Origin: Chlorobium sp.
GTDB lineage: Bacteria > Bacteroidota > Chlorobiia > Chlorobiales > Chlorobiaceae
Assembly: GCA_013203905.1 (NCBI GenBank)
Contig: JABMPC010000048.1
Location: 1-63,350, forward strand
DNA length: 63,350 nucleotides
Direction of reading: 5' to 3'
Part shown: in pieces, positions 1 to 11,394 of the stretch
How positions within the stretch are numbered: the stretch's first letter is position 1
Layout: each line of letters starts with the position of its first letter
Notes under the pieces: generated by a model
The model's database searches: none
The model's input: the letters and a program-made list of their open reading frames with translations, nothing else
What the model was told of the DNA's origin: nothing
Position numbers and translations under genes: made by a program

Positions 1-42
1 TGAGGGCTTTTTTTATTGCAAATCGATCAACTTAGGTTAATC

Positions 43-74
43 TTTGTGAATCTTTAACAAAAAAATTATATTTC
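43..74 (+). promoter_or_regulatory. Promoter of tRNA-Thr
   Basis: TTTG at 43-46 is followed after 20 nt by TATATTTC at 67-74. Read as a sigma-70 site this is TTGTGA (44-49), a 17-nt spacer and TATATT (67-72). The expected start near 79-81 lies about 20 nt before the tRNA. The first 15 bases of the window (a G/C step followed by a T run) may be the tail of a terminator of an upstream gene outside the window. Confidence 0.5.
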
Positions 75-99
75 GTCCTGTTTTTCAGGGGACACTTAG

Positions 100-1653
<1,554 letters not shown>

Positions 1654-1667
1654 TCTGAACCCGTACT

Positions 1668-1934
1668 ATGGCACAATCCGATAAAGGGTTTGAGCTGGAT
1701 ATCGTCACCCCACAGAAACTGCATTTTTCCGGTGAGGTTACAAGTGTTATCGCACCAGGACTGGACGGGCTTTTTCAGGTGATGAAAAACCATGCGCCTC
1801 TTCTTGCCGCCCTAAAAAAAGGGCCGGTAAAGCTGGCGCTTGGAGACAAAACCGAAAAAACCCTCTCCATCGAGAATGGCTTTTTTGAGGTGAGCGGCAA
1901 CAAAGCGATCCTTCTCACAGAAACCATCTCCTGA
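1668..1934 (+). CDS. atpC: F-type ATP synthase subunit epsilon, short form
   Basis: Central-stalk epsilon subunit of 88 aa. Only the N-terminal beta-sandwich is present ([20 protein letters not shown] through ILLTETIS). Typical bacterial epsilon is about 130-140 aa and carries a C-terminal helical hairpin that can inhibit ATP hydrolysis. That domain is missing, and the stop is clean with no downstream remnant in frame. From memory, short epsilon subunits are described for green sulfur bacteria, so this is probably native. It sits 14 nt after atpD and the next gene starts 10 nt after its stop. Confidence 0.93.
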   Translation: MAQSDKGFELDIVTPQKLHFSGEVTSVIAPGLDGLFQVMKNHAPLLAALKKGPVKLALGDKTEKTLSIENGFFEVSGNKAILLTETIS

Positions 1935-1944
1935 TTCCGACAGT

Positions 1945-2922
1945 GTGAATCGAACATGCCCGGGGATACATCCCACGATACCCAAAGCCCTTGAAAAGGG
2001 CGACACCATAGCTCTGGTATCCCCGGCATCACACTCCGCCCACCCCCAGAGAATAGGGCTTGCCTCAGAATATCTTGAATCCAAAGGGTACAAGGTACGC
2101 CATGCTACTCACCTGAACCGGATAGACGCTGACCCGGCGACAGCAGATAGAGAAAAACTCGAGGATCTTCACGAACTCTTCAGCGACCCCGTCGTTCGCG
2201 CCATTGTATGTCTGCGCGGAGGGGCAGGGTCATCCCGTCTGCTCGGTCAGCTTGATTACGAGCTGATTGCCGCCAATCCCAAAATTCTGGTTGGCTATTC
2301 CGACATCACAGCCCTCTCTCTTGGAATCTTTGCCAAAACCGGCCTGGTAAGCTTTTCGGGACCGATGGCTGCAACCGAACTGTGGCAGCCGAGCCCATAC
2401 ACAGAAGAGCATTTCTGGGGAATGCTGACAGATCCGGGGTATTCAGCAGAGATGCTGAACCACCCCCTGCACCACACCAGATGCCTCAGGCCGGGAAAAG
2501 CCGAAGGCCCGCTGATAGGAGGAAACCTTTCAGTCTTTGCGTCCCTGACAGGCACTCCTTACATGCCCAATCTTGACGGAGCGATTCTCTTTCTTGAAGA
2601 TGTCAACGAGCCAGCCTACCGCATTGACCGCATGCTCTCCCACCTTGCCAATGCGGGCCTTCTCAGAGGATGCAGGGGGATGCTTCTTGGCTCTTTTTCA
2701 GGTGAGATTGCCCCCACTGAGCAGGAGGAGGGCCGCCTCGAAAGCATCTTCACCTATTACAGCCGTTCTATGCTTAGTGGCGGCCCCATCATGCAGGGGC
2801 TCTCTTACGGACACATCCGCAACCTGATGACCATTCCCGTAGGCCAGACATTTTCATTTGATGTGGCGCAGGACGGATCTTTTTCGCTTCAGGCATCATC
2901 ACCTGCTGTCCACCGTCCCTGA
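1945..2922 (+). CDS. Muramoyltetrapeptide (LD-) carboxypeptidase, peptidase S66 family
   Basis: A 325-aa cytoplasmic-type serine peptidase of family S66 (LdcA-like), which trims the terminal D-Ala from tetrapeptides during peptidoglycan recycling. The start is GTG at 1945, leading to the conserved N-terminal segment [11 protein letters not shown]. The nucleophile region [13 protein letters not shown], a Glu in [15 protein letters not shown] and a His in [16 protein letters not shown] fit the Ser-Glu-His triad of the family. It begins 10 nt after atpC and may be co-transcribed with it, though its function is unrelated to ATP synthesis. The substrate is inferred from family. Confidence 0.86.
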   Translation: MNRTCPGIHPTIPKALEKGDTIALVSPASHSAHPQRIGLASEYLESKGYKVRHATHLNRIDADPATADREKLEDLHELFSDPVVRAIVCLRGGAGSSRLLGQLDYELIAANPKILVGYSDITALSLGIFAKTGLVSFSGPMAATELWQPSPYTEEHFWGMLTDPGYSAEMLNHPLHHTRCLRPGKAEGPLIGGNLSVFASLTGTPYMPNLDGAILFLEDVNEPAYRIDRMLSHLANAGLLRGCRGMLLGSFSGEIAPTEQEEGRLESIFTYYSRSMLSGGPIMQGLSYGHIRNLMTIPVGQTFSFDVAQDGSFSLQASSPAVHRP

Positions 2923-3046
2923 GAGCTCCTTGCTTCGCGGCTCATGCCGCAGTATTTTATTCAACTGCCAGAAGAGCGGATTCCCGTATATTTCACTCAG
3001 AGAAACAGATTGCATGCAGAGAAGGAGAATGATTATATTTGCCACC

Positions 3047-3328
3047 ATGGAAGCTGAGCCGGAGACAAAAGAGCTTGCCTCAATTCCCGGCACTGAAACC
3101 TCAGAACCCTTTCGGGTGATACTCTTCAACGATGAGGAACACTCGTTCGATGAGGTGACTTTCCAGATCATCAAGGCAACCCGATGCAGCAGGGCAAAGG
3201 CGGAAGCGCTGACATGGGAGGTCCACAACAGCGGAAAGGCAATGGTATACTCCGGCCCTATCGAACAATGCATCAGGGTGAGCGCCGTGCTTGAGGAGAT
3301 ATCACTCAGAACTGAAATCCAGTCCTGA
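3047..3328 (+). CDS. clpS: ATP-dependent Clp protease adaptor ClpS
   Basis: N-end-rule adaptor that docks on the ClpA/ClpC N-domain and hands substrates to the Clp protease. The core [20 protein letters not shown] and the [22 protein letters not shown] segment are typical, including the ND/DE substrate-pocket strip. The start is uncertain: in-frame ATGs lie at 3014, 3029 and 3047. AAGGAGA overlaps the 3029 ATG, while TATATTTG at 3034-3041 resembles a promoter box just before 3047. I chose 3047 (93 aa) because homology begins after it. The N-terminal ~25 residues are acidic and not conserved. Confidence 0.85.
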   Translation: MEAEPETKELASIPGTETSEPFRVILFNDEEHSFDEVTFQIIKATRCSRAKAEALTWEVHNSGKAMVYSGPIEQCIRVSAVLEEISLRTEIQS

Positions 3329-3363
3329 CAGGACCCTGCCTGCCGTTTTCCCGCACTCTTTCT

Positions 3364-3393
3364 TATATTCGTTAGTCCGTTTATCTTACGGAC
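3364..3393 (+). promoter_or_regulatory. Possible glyS promoter and leader hairpin
   Basis: TATATT at 3364-3369 could be a -10 element (its -35 is poor). It is followed by a small hairpin, GTCCGT (3375-3380), 7-nt loop, ACGGAC (3388-3393), in the presumed leader of glyS. There is no T run, so it is not a terminator. No T-box features are visible. Confidence 0.3.
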
Positions 3394-3429
3394 AATAAGC
3401 ACTGTATTTGACAACACTGTTTCAGCACC

Positions 3430-4899
3430 ATGACCAATCCCGATTCAGCCCGCGTCCAGGGTTCCTCGCCCTCGCCCGATAAAGTTATGCACAAACTGGT
3501 TTCGCTTGCCAAACGGCGGGGCTTTGTTTTCCCTTCCTCGGAAATTTACGGAGGGCTCTCGGCCTGCTTTGATTACGGGCCGCTCGGCAGTGAGATGAAA
3601 AAGAACATCAAGGATCTCTGGTGGAGGGCGATGACCCGCCGGCACCGGAACATTGTGGGCCTTGATGCCTCAATCATGATGAATCCGACGGTATGGGAGG
3701 CCTCAGGGCATGTTTCCAGCTTCAACGATCCGATGATTGACGACCGGACAACGAAGCGCCGCTACCGGGCAGACCATCTGATAGAGAACCATATTGAAAA
3801 GCTGCGCCGTGAGGGAAAGGAGGAGGGCGCCCTCCGGGCACAGGGGGCGTATGAGGCTGCCGGCAATGCTCCAGATGCAAACAAGGCGCTCTACTCCCTT
3901 ATCATTGACGAGGGGATCAAAGCACCCGACACTGGTTCGGGTGACTGGACCGATGTGCGCCAGTTCAACCTGATGTTTCAGTGCGACATGGGCGCGGTTG
4001 CCGACACATCCGCCACCGTCTATCTTCGCCCGGAAACGGCACAGGGCATTTTCGTGAACTTCCACAATGTGCGTGAAGCATCGCGCATGAAGGTTCCCTT
4101 CGGCATTGCCCAGATCGGCAAGGCTTTCCGCAACGAGATTGTCAAAGGAAATTTCATTTTCCGTATGGTGGAGTTCGAGCAGATGGAGATGCAGTATTTC
4201 GTCAAGCCCGGTACACAGGCGGAGGCGTTTGAAGCATGGAGGGAAGAGCGGTTCAACTGGTACACCTCCTCGCTCGGCATCTCGCCCGATAAACTTCACT
4301 GGTACAAGCACGACAAGCTTGCCCACTATGCCGACCTCGCCTACGACATCAAATTTGAGTTCCCGTTCGGCATTGAGGAGATTGAGGGCATTCACTCCCG
4401 TACTGACTTTGATTTGAGCCAGCACCAGCAGTATTCCGGCAAAAACATGGAGTATGTCGATCAGGTGACCAATGAGCGCTATACCCCCTTTGTGGTAGAA
4501 ACCTCCGCCGGATGCGACAGGCTCTTTCTGGCACTGCTTTCAGACGCCTACCATGAAGATGTTGTTGACGGTGAAGAGCGCGTCCTCCTGAAACTTGCGC
4601 CGAAGGTTGCACCTGTCAAGGCAGCGGTTCTGCCGCTGATGAAAAAGGGCGAGATGGCGGAGGTTGCTGAAAAACTTCGTGCGGAACTCTCAGAACAGTT
4701 CGCGGTGCAGTATGACGACGCTGCCTCTATCGGCAAGCGCTACCGCCGCCAGGATGAAATCGGCACGCCGTTCTGCTTTACCGTGGACCACCAGACCATT
4801 GAAGATGGCACCATAACCGTCCGCTACCGCGACACGGCAGCGCAGGAGAGAATCAACCTTGCAGAGGCGGGGGCATTCCTTGCTTCCGCTCTTGCATGA
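3430..4899 (+). CDS. glyS: Glycyl-tRNA synthetase (alpha2, class II)
   Basis: A 489-aa single-chain class II synthetase (the GlyQS/eukaryote-like dimeric type, not the alpha2beta2 type). It charges tRNA-Gly. The N-terminal [15 protein letters not shown] and FDYGPLG segments bind glycine. Motif 2 is in [19 protein letters not shown] and motif 3 in [20 protein letters not shown]. The C-terminal ~110 residues are the anticodon-binding domain ([17 protein letters not shown] onward). The insertion between motifs 1 and 2 is normal for this family. The ATG at 3430 gives a full-length protein. bchP begins 37 nt downstream. Confidence 0.96.
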   Translation: MTNPDSARVQGSSPSPDKVMHKLVSLAKRRGFVFPSSEIYGGLSACFDYGPLGSEMKKNIKDLWWRAMTRRHRNIVGLDASIMMNPTVWEASGHVSSFNDPMIDDRTTKRRYRADHLIENHIEKLRREGKEEGALRAQGAYEAAGNAPDANKALYSLIIDEGIKAPDTGSGDWTDVRQFNLMFQCDMGAVADTSATVYLRPETAQGIFVNFHNVREASRMKVPFGIAQIGKAFRNEIVKGNFIFRMVEFEQMEMQYFVKPGTQAEAFEAWREERFNWYTSSLGISPDKLHWYKHDKLAHYADLAYDIKFEFPFGIEEIEGIHSRTDFDLSQHQQYSGKNMEYVDQVTNERYTPFVVETSAGCDRLFLALLSDAYHEDVVDGEERVLLKLAPKVAPVKAAVLPLMKKGEMAEVAEKLRAELSEQFAVQYDDAASIGKRYRRQDEIGTPFCFTVDHQTIEDGTITVRYRDTAAQERINLAEAGAFLASALA

Positions 4900-4936
4900 G
4901 CGGGAGTTCCTCCCCAAACTCCATTCCGACGAACCA

Positions 4937-6079
4937 ATGCGTTACGATATAGCAGTCATAGGCGGAGGGCCCTCGGGGGCTGTAGCCGCAGCGGAACTCG
5001 CACATGCGGGCCTCTCCGTCATCCTTCTTGAAAGAAACCTTGAGAATGTAAAGCCTTGCGGCGGAGCAATCCCTCTCGGCCTCATAGAGGAGTTCTCCAT
5101 TCCTGATGAACTGGTGGAAAAAAAGCTCTCCCGGATGCAGGCCCGCTCACCCAAAGGACGAACGATCGAGATGGCCATGCCGAACGGATATGTAGGAATG
5201 GTCCGCAGGGAGAAATTTGACCGATGGCTCCGCAGTGAAGCCGAAAAAGCAGGAGCACAGGTGCGTGAAGGGCTGATGGCGTCAATCATGCCGACTGACG
5301 ACGGATACCTCATCACCACACTCAACGACAAGGTCCCTCCGTTTGAGGCGCGCCACATCATTGGAGCTGACGGAGCCAACTCCAAAACCGCAGAAGAGCT
5401 CTTCTTTCCCCCCAACGAGCTGAAAGTGATTGCTATGCAGCAGCGCTTCCATTACACTCCTTCCATTGAACGGTTCCGGGACATGGTGGAAATCTGGTTT
5501 GACGGGGAAGTTTCACCCGATTTTTATGGCTGGATTTTCCCGAAAGCTGACCACCTGGCAATAGGAACCGGTACCGAAGACAAACTGCACAGCATCAAAG
5601 AACTGCAGCGGCGGTTCGTTGAAAAAATAGGCATCACCGACGCCCCCTTTCTTGAGGAAGCGGCCAAAATCCCCATGAAGCCAAGAAAGTCTTTTTCATC
5701 CACAAAAAACATTCTGGTGGGAGACGCCGCAGGTCTGGTTACGCCGGCAAACGGTGAGGGAATATTTTTTGCCATGCGCTCGGGAAAGCTCGGCGCAGCA
5801 GCCATGATCCGTCATATCAGACAGGGGGCTCCGCTTGATGAGTATGAAAAGGAGTTCCGCCGCCTCTATGCTCCGATCTTTTTCGGTCTTGAGGTGCTTC
5901 AGAGCGTCTACTACAAAACCGACCGGCTACGGGAAAGCTTTGTTGCCATATGTGCCGACCCTGATGTGCAGAACATCACATTCGACTCCTACCTCTACAA
6001 AAAAATGGTTCCGGCGAAGTGGAGCGTGCAGATGAAGATTTTCTCCAAAAACATCTATCACCTGCTCAAGGGAGGATAA
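4937..6079 (+). CDS. bchP: Geranylgeranyl reductase (bacteriochlorophyll side-chain reduction)
   Basis: FAD-dependent reductase of the ChlP/BchP family (380 aa). It saturates the geranylgeranyl chain of (bacterio)chlorophyll to phytyl; in green sulfur bacteria this serves reaction-centre chlorophylls. The N-terminal Rossmann motif is [23 protein letters not shown], the CGGAIP segment and the second FAD motif [18 protein letters not shown] are also clear. The ATG at 4937 places the Rossmann strand at residue 4; the open frame upstream overlaps glyS. TAA at 6077-6079 is directly followed by the ATG of the next gene, so translational coupling is likely. The paralogue assignment (bchP versus another reductase) is inferred. 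Confidence 0.85.
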   Translation: MRYDIAVIGGGPSGAVAAAELAHAGLSVILLERNLENVKPCGGAIPLGLIEEFSIPDELVEKKLSRMQARSPKGRTIEMAMPNGYVGMVRREKFDRWLRSEAEKAGAQVREGLMASIMPTDDGYLITTLNDKVPPFEARHIIGADGANSKTAEELFFPPNELKVIAMQQRFHYTPSIERFRDMVEIWFDGEVSPDFYGWIFPKADHLAIGTGTEDKLHSIKELQRRFVEKIGITDAPFLEEAAKIPMKPRKSFSSTKNILVGDAAGLVTPANGEGIFFAMRSGKLGAAAMIRHIRQGAPLDEYEKEFRRLYAPIFFGLEVLQSVYYKTDRLRESFVAICADPDVQNITFDSYLYKKMVPAKWSVQMKIFSKNIYHLLKGG

Positions 6080-6760
6080 ATGCTGCTCTCCTTTCCCAAC
6101 TGGATCATCCATATCTTCTCTTCGCTTGAGTGGCTTGCGGCCTCACTGCTGCTTGTGCGTTACGGACGACTCATCGGCCGGAGAAGCGTCACAGTCTTCG
6201 GCCTCTCCATGCTACCCCACTGGGCAGGAAGCCTCTCTGTCCTCGCCTACCATATAACAACAGACAGCATCCCCTTTCTGCTTGATCTTTCGGAAATCAT
6301 CAATCTTTTCGGAAGCATTTCTCTCCTTCTGGCAACCGTGAACATTCTCAAAGAGACTGAGAAAGCCGCCCCGGCCGGTTTCATGGCGCTTATAGGGGCA
6401 ATCATGATTTCCGGCAAACCGCATTCGTGGCTCGGGGAGGATGTGTTTGACGCCATCCTGCAGCTCTCAAGCGTTGTCTACATTTCGTTTCTGATTGTGC
6501 TTCTTGTTATATGGCGACGCAACAGGACCCTGTTTTCGGGTCTGACCGTAGGGGGGTTCTGGTTTGTGCTGGTCTTTATCTCGGTCACCGTCTTCTGCAT
6601 GTATGTGGCAACCGAGGTCCGGGGCTACCCGACTCTCTCGCATGACGACCTTCTTCATGGCTCTGCGGAGAGTCTCTTGAGCATCAGCAATCTGATGATT
6701 GCTCTGGGAGTACAGAAGAGCATCAGAGCGCATCAGAGAAACACGGCAACTCAGAAGTGA
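6080..6760 (+). CDS. Fusion of Ycf49/DUF2499 and DUF3593 membrane domains
   Basis: A 226-aa integral membrane protein with about 6-7 hydrophobic segments. Residues 1-90 match my memory of the DUF2499 (Ycf49-like) pattern: PNWIIH (6-11), SLEWLAA (15-21), RYG (27-29), LSMLP (42-46), H58. Residues ~155-222 match DUF3593: GGFWFVLVFISVTVF (158-172), DDLLHGSAE (189-197), LSISNLMIALG (200-210). In cyanobacteria and plastid lineages I know these as separate small proteins of unknown function; here they are one chain. The ATG abuts the bchP stop, with the GGGAGG at the end of bchP serving as ribosome binding site. Function is unknown; a role in photosynthetic membrane or pigment assembly is inferred from context. 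Confidence 0.8.
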   Translation: MLLSFPNWIIHIFSSLEWLAASLLLVRYGRLIGRRSVTVFGLSMLPHWAGSLSVLAYHITTDSIPFLLDLSEIINLFGSISLLLATVNILKETEKAAPAGFMALIGAIMISGKPHSWLGEDVFDAILQLSSVVYISFLIVLLVIWRRNRTLFSGLTVGGFWFVLVFISVTVFCMYVATEVRGYPTLSHDDLLHGSAESLLSISNLMIALGVQKSIRAHQRNTATQK

Positions 6761-6765
6761 TGCCC

Positions 6766-8445
6766 TCAGGGACGAAGAAGACGAGCGTATTTGCGGGGAG
6801 CTGAAAGCACCTCAACCGTCTTTCCGAAAAGAGGGTCGCGGGCAAGCTCAAGGCGTCGAGCGGCCTCGGGATCGCGCTGCCGAACAATCTCTTCACGAAG
6901 CGCCACGGCAACTTCCCCTGTCGCACGGGCAACCTCATCATTCCTCAGCCGTTCAAGTTCATCCCGAACAGCCTCAAGCAGCGGCATATTTTTCTTCCTG
7001 TCACCATCCTCGTCAAAGCTCTGAATAAAAACCTCAAAACGCTTTTCATCGGCAGAGCGGTAAGAAAATTCGTGATTCTTGAGAAAACGGCTGAAGGCCG
7101 AGATAAGAGCCGTGCTGTCCGCAGAGTCAAGCGGGTCGGAAGCGTGGTTGAGAGAGAAAAGGAACAGCATTCCCCGATACCGCAGCTGCTCAAGATAGGG
7201 AGATTCCGCGGGAGGCTCAACGGCAATGTCGGGGGCAATACCTCCCCCACCGTAAACCTTCCGTTTTGCCGCAGTCCTGAACAATTCATGCCCCGATCCA
7301 GTGCGTTTGCGGCGTGGAAGCACATCACGCAGAGAGGCGGTGGCGCCATTTCCTTCCTGCTGGATAAGACGGCCCGACGGGGTGTAGTATTTGGCTGTGG
7401 TCAGCTTCAGATCGTTGTCGTAGGGAAGACGGATGACTGACTGGACCAGCCCCTTGCCAAAGGATCGTTCGCCGATAAGAATGCCACGGTCAAGGTCCTG
7501 CACAGCGCCGGAAACAATTTCAGCCGCAGATGCGCTCCGGGCATTGATGAGAATGGCGAGCGGAATGTCGGGCTCCTCCGGGGCGCGCATGGTCCTGTAG
7601 GCCTTTGTACTTCCCTGAGAGCGGCCGCGGATGGAGACCACCGGACTCTCCTCGGGAACAAACATGGAGGTGACATCGACTGCTGCGTCAAGCAAGCCGC
7701 CGGGGTTGTCCCGTAAGTCAAGAATAATGCCCTTCAGAGGGCCACCTGATGTTGCAACCTCCTCCCTGATGCCTGCAAGAGCCCTCTGCACATCTTCGAA
7801 TGTACGGGTACCAAAGCTCTCCAGCCCGATGTAACCGAACCCCTCCACAAGTCCGCTGAAGTTCACCGTACTGAGCCTGATCTCCTCCCGCATCAGCCGA
7901 AATGTCAACCGGCCCGAATTCCTGCGGTTCACCGCAAGGGTAAGGGGAACCCCTGCATTCCCCTTGATAAGTTCGCGAACCCGCTCAAGGCTTTTATTCT
8001 TGAGCCGAACACCATTGACTTCCGTAATACGGTCACCCACAAGCATCCCCGCCTTTGCCGCCGGCCAACCCTTCTCCACTGATGTTACGAAAATGGAGCT
8101 CTCAATGGAGCCGATGGTAATGCCGATGCCGGCATACTGGCTGCTTGTCAGCTCGCCGAGTTCACGCGACTGCTGTTCGTCCAGAAAAACGGTATAGGGG
8201 TCCAGAGTCTCAAGCATGCCGTCAATAGCCGAATACATCAGTCGGCTGATGCTGAGCGTATCAACATATTTTTCCGCCACTTCCCGATAGACCTGACCCA
8301 TAAGCTCAATGCCTTTGAGATCGGAAAAATAACGCTCATCATTGCCTTCAGCTGATGCGGAAGGAGGGGAACAGAGATACAGCACAGCAGCAAGCGCAGC
8401 GGCAAATGCCCTGAAGAGCCGAGGGTACCCTGAATGCTGTCTCAT
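6766..8445 (-). CDS. ctp: Carboxy-terminal processing protease (S41, PDZ domain)
   Basis: Exported serine protease of the CtpA/Prc family, 559 aa from the ATG at 8445. That start gives a signal peptide (LFRAFAAALAAVLYLC, then SPPSASAEG). A PDZ domain follows (GIGITIGSIESSIFVTSVEKG to VPLTLAVNR). The S41 core has the catalytic Ser in NARSASAAEIVSG and the Lys in ERSFGKGLVQSV. A C-terminal charged region of ~130 residues (SAFSRFLKNHEF onward) extends beyond the core. It is probably the last gene of rng-dapD-ctp, 31 nt after dapD. Its stop lies 5 nt from the convergent Ycf49-like gene, with no terminator between them. Confidence 0.92.
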   Translation of the reverse strand: MRQHSGYPRLFRAFAAALAAVLYLCSPPSASAEGNDERYFSDLKGIELMGQVYREVAEKYVDTLSISRLMYSAIDGMLETLDPYTVFLDEQQSRELGELTSSQYAGIGITIGSIESSIFVTSVEKGWPAAKAGMLVGDRITEVNGVRLKNKSLERVRELIKGNAGVPLTLAVNRRNSGRLTFRLMREEIRLSTVNFSGLVEGFGYIGLESFGTRTFEDVQRALAGIREEVATSGGPLKGIILDLRDNPGGLLDAAVDVTSMFVPEESPVVSIRGRSQGSTKAYRTMRAPEEPDIPLAILINARSASAAEIVSGAVQDLDRGILIGERSFGKGLVQSVIRLPYDNDLKLTTAKYYTPSGRLIQQEGNGATASLRDVLPRRKRTGSGHELFRTAAKRKVYGGGGIAPDIAVEPPAESPYLEQLRYRGMLFLFSLNHASDPLDSADSTALISAFSRFLKNHEFSYRSADEKRFEVFIQSFDEDGDRKKNMPLLEAVRDELERLRNDEVARATGEVAVALREEIVRQRDPEAARRLELARDPLFGKTVEVLSAPRKYARLLRP

Positions 8446-8476
8446 GCCGTCATTGATTTTCCGGTTATTTCTCCCC

Positions 8477-9340
8477 TTACCGGAGAGCCTCTTCCAGCGC
8501 CGTGGCCGCATCCGTTCTGGCGTCGCGGTACTTGATGATGATCGGAGTATAGATAGACAAACCGTGGACAGTGGCAAAATCTCCCTTCAGTCCACGGGAA
8601 CCTGCAACAACAACGGCCCCTTCAGGAATGACCAGGGGGGAATCCTCCGTTCTCCGGTGGATGGTGTTATTGACCAGATCATAGACCGGGGTGGATCCGT
8701 TAAGAATCACGCCGGTCCCGATGACCGACCGCTCGCGGACAATGGTACCTTCGTAAATGCCGCAGTTGCCGCCGACCATCACTCCATCCTCGATGATGAC
8801 AGGCATGGCACCTACCGGCTCCAGCACACCGCCAACCTGGACGGCCGCAGAGAGATGGACATTCCGGCCGACCTGAGCACAGCTGCCCACCAGAGCGTGG
8901 GAGTCAATCATAGTCCCTTCGTCAACATAGGCGCCCACATTCACATAGGCGGGAGGCATCATCACCACCGAGGGGGCGAGATAGGAGCCGTCGCGGACAG
9001 AGGAACCGCCGGGAACAATCCGCACCCCGCAGTCGTCAGCAAAATGACGGAGAGGATAGGTATCCTTGTCGATGAAGGTGAAAGAGGAGCCGTCAACACC
9101 CGATTCCACCCGGCCGGCCTGCAGACGACCCAGCTTCATGCCGAGAAGAATACCCTGCTTCACCCAGCCGTTGACCTGCCAGACACCATCCAGCTTTTCA
9201 GCTGCGCGGATATGGCCGCTGTTGAGCAGCTCCTTGAGCTGCATAAAAGCCTCGCGGGCTCCCGCAACCTGCCCTATATCGGCGGCCGCATATTTGGCAT
9301 AGCCCTCAATCTGCTCTTTAAGTTCGTCATACGCTCCCAT
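8477..9340 (-). CDS. dapD: Tetrahydrodipicolinate N-succinyltransferase
   Basis: A left-handed beta-helix acyltransferase of 287 aa. It succinylates 2,3,4,5-tetrahydrodipicolinate in the succinylase branch leading to meso-DAP and lysine. The hexapeptide repeats run from [20 protein letters not shown] through [13 protein letters not shown], with the conserved [20 protein letters not shown] segment. AAGGAG 8 nt before the ATG at 9340 supports the start; an extra 21 codons upstream are open but not conserved. It lies downstream of rng and upstream of ctp, all on the minus strand. The meso-DAP product fits the DNPR-type MurE encoded in this window. Confidence 0.95.
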   Translation of the reverse strand: MGAYDELKEQIEGYAKYAAADIGQVAGAREAFMQLKELLNSGHIRAAEKLDGVWQVNGWVKQGILLGMKLGRLQAGRVESGVDGSSFTFIDKDTYPLRHFADDCGVRIVPGGSSVRDGSYLAPSVVMMPPAYVNVGAYVDEGTMIDSHALVGSCAQVGRNVHLSAAVQVGGVLEPVGAMPVIIEDGVMVGGNCGIYEGTIVRERSVIGTGVILNGSTPVYDLVNNTIHRRTEDSPLVIPEGAVVVAGSRGLKGDFATVHGLSIYTPIIIKYRDARTDAATALEEALR

Positions 9341-9421
9341 AATCAGTCTCCTTCGTGCTTTCATTCGCCCCCCCGCCAGACAGCCGCATCTGCGATGCCT
9401 CATCGGGCGGGAGAGGCGTCT

Positions 9422-11113
9422 TTATAAATCGCCGTATTCGGCCGTAATATCTTTGCTGTTTTTTCTTGAATAGAACCTGAAGTCATCGCTCCTGAGACTC
9501 TCATCCTCCTTCACCCTCACAAAGAGCAGATGCTGCAGGAACCACTTCATCTCGGTCTTCATGTCACTGTTCTGCAGCGGCTCAATAACGGTGGGGCTCA
9601 CATAGAGGTCGAGCTGCTGGAACTTCATGCTCTGCTGCAGGGCATATTTGCGCAGCCAGCGTTCAATCTGGTTGATGGTTGTGAAGCGGGCCTGCACTAC
9701 TCCCGAACCGCCGCACGCCGGGCACTGGTCGCCCATCCGCTGCATGAGGCTCGGTCGTATCCTCTCACGGGTAATCTGCATGACGCCGAAGTCGGACATG
9801 GGGAGGATGTTGGATTTTGCGCGGTCGTTACGCAGCTCACCCTTCATGGTGTCGTAAACCTTTTTGGAATTGCGGTTGTCCATCATGTCGATGAAGTCAA
9901 CAACAATAATGCCGCCGATATCGCGAAGCCTGAGCTGGCGCACAACCTCACGGGCAGCCTCGAGGTTGGTTTTCAGGGAGTTCTCCTCCTGCTCACGCTT
10001 GGCTGCATAACGGCCACTGTTGACATCAACAACCACCATGGCTTCAGTGTGTTCGATAATGATGTAACCGCCGGACTTGAGCCATACCTTGCGGGAGAAA
10101 ATGGACTCAACATCCTTTGCGATGCCATACCCCTCAAAAAGAGGCAGTTTCCCCTGGTAGAGCGAGACATGCTTCACCATTTCCGGAGCCGCCCATTCAA
10201 TGTAGTTGAGCGTCTCTTTATGAATGGAAGCGGAGTTGGCCACAATTTCGGTGACATCTGAATTGAGCGAATCACGAAGCACGCTGGAGATGATGGTATC
10301 CTCCTTGAAAATGAGCTGCGGCGGGGCGGCATCCTTGAGTTTTTCCTCAATCTGGGTCCACTTTCCGAGCAGCTTTTCAAGATCCTGACGGAGCAGCGAC
10401 TCTTCCTGCATTTCAGCGACAGTGCGGATAATGGCACCGAACCCTTCGGGAAGCATGGAGCGGACAAGTTTTTTCAGGCGGGCGCGCTCCTTGCGGGAAA
10501 CAACCCTCCGGGAAACCGCCACCTGACCACCGCCGAACGGCAGGAGCACCATGAAACGGCCGGCGATGGTAATGTCGGAGGTGAGCCGTGAACCCTTTGT
10601 GCTGATGGGTTCCTTGATAACCTGGACGAGAATGGAGTCGTTCGTCTTGAGCTTTCCGGCAATCATCTGGGTATAGGACTGTCGTTTTTCAGCCTGCTCG
10701 GCCCTATCCTTTCCTGAAGCTGACGGACCCCGTCCTCCGCTCCGCGCTACCGTCTTTGCTCCGGAAGGCTCAGCTTCCGCAGAAGAACATCCTTTGGTCT
10801 CACTCTCTTCATCGCCCTCACCACTCTCATCGTCGTCGTCATCGTCTTCAATCAGCGCCTTGTAATCTTCAGTTGTGGTGCCAACATCGGAAAAATGGAG
10901 GAAGCCGTCGGATTTCTGGCCGATATCGACAAATGCCGCCTTGAGACCCTCAATAACCTTATGAACCCTCCCAAGATAAATATCGCCAATGCTGCGGCGG
11001 CTTTCGGGCCGCTCAATGATAAGCTCTGCAAGACGACCCTCTTCAACAAGCGCGACCTGTATCTCGTCGCCGGTCTTGTTCATCAGCAGCTGTTTTTTTA
11101 CACTCTTCTTCAT
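9422..11113 (-). CDS. rng: Ribonuclease E/G family endoribonuclease
   Basis: A 563-aa RNase G-like enzyme that processes rRNA and mRNA. The S1 domain ([20 protein letters not shown]) is interrupted by an insertion at residues ~86-148: a run of Asp/Glu, then Ser/Gly/Ala-rich low complexity, then basic. The S1 fold resumes at [19 protein letters not shown]. Catalytic Mg-binding Asp residues are D363 (VVVDVNSGR) and D406 ([10 protein letters not shown]). The Zn-link is CPAC at 464-467. There is no RNase E C-terminal scaffold. A 281-bp region separates it from divergent rnhB; I see no gene there and no confident promoter. Confidence 0.93.
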   Translation of the reverse strand: MKKSVKKQLLMNKTGDEIQVALVEEGRLAELIIERPESRRSIGDIYLGRVHKVIEGLKAAFVDIGQKSDGFLHFSDVGTTTEDYKALIEDDDDDDESGEGDEESETKGCSSAEAEPSGAKTVARSGGRGPSASGKDRAEQAEKRQSYTQMIAGKLKTNDSILVQVIKEPISTKGSRLTSDITIAGRFMVLLPFGGGQVAVSRRVVSRKERARLKKLVRSMLPEGFGAIIRTVAEMQEESLLRQDLEKLLGKWTQIEEKLKDAAPPQLIFKEDTIISSVLRDSLNSDVTEIVANSASIHKETLNYIEWAAPEMVKHVSLYQGKLPLFEGYGIAKDVESIFSRKVWLKSGGYIIIEHTEAMVVVDVNSGRYAAKREQEENSLKTNLEAAREVVRQLRLRDIGGIIVVDFIDMMDNRNSKKVYDTMKGELRNDRAKSNILPMSDFGVMQITRERIRPSLMQRMGDQCPACGGSGVVQARFTTINQIERWLRKYALQQSMKFQQLDLYVSPTVIEPLQNSDMKTEMKWFLQHLLFVRVKEDESLRSDDFRFYSRKNSKDITAEYGDL

Positions 11114-11394
11114 AGTAATATCAGACCTTTCCCTTTATTAAATAATGGACGGGCAGGCGGCCCTTCATGCCCCGTCAAATGACCCTGCATCCGCTCCCCA
11201 CTGCCCGAACACGCGCATCTCCGTAGAAGTTCGCTCAATTCAGGAACCCCCGAAATCAGGGAAAGATGGGCTTCGGAAGCAAAAACAGTACTTGCAAGCT
11301 AACTATCAAGATAAGAAATTAAAGGGCTCCTGTACAACTTTGCTGCAACCTCCCTGATGTCCGGGAAAAAAGGAACAGACAAAACAGAACGCGC

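Noticed and set aside
3703-4425. 240-aa open frame on the - strand
   Set aside because: Fully antisense to glyS, whose motifs are intact; composition typical of a mirror frame.
8342-9427. 361-aa open frame on the + strand
   Set aside because: It lies antisense to dapD and the ctp 5' end, which have clear family motifs. Its translation is His/Asp-rich and repetitive, as expected from the reverse complement of GC-rich coding DNA.
9530-10261. 243-aa open frame on the + strand
   Set aside because: Antisense to the catalytic part of the RNase E/G gene; no recognisable domain and no ribosome binding site.
11114-11394. A small gene or RNA between rng and rnhB
   Set aside because: Short frames here have no conserved features or ribosome binding sites, and I could fold no convincing structured RNA by eye.
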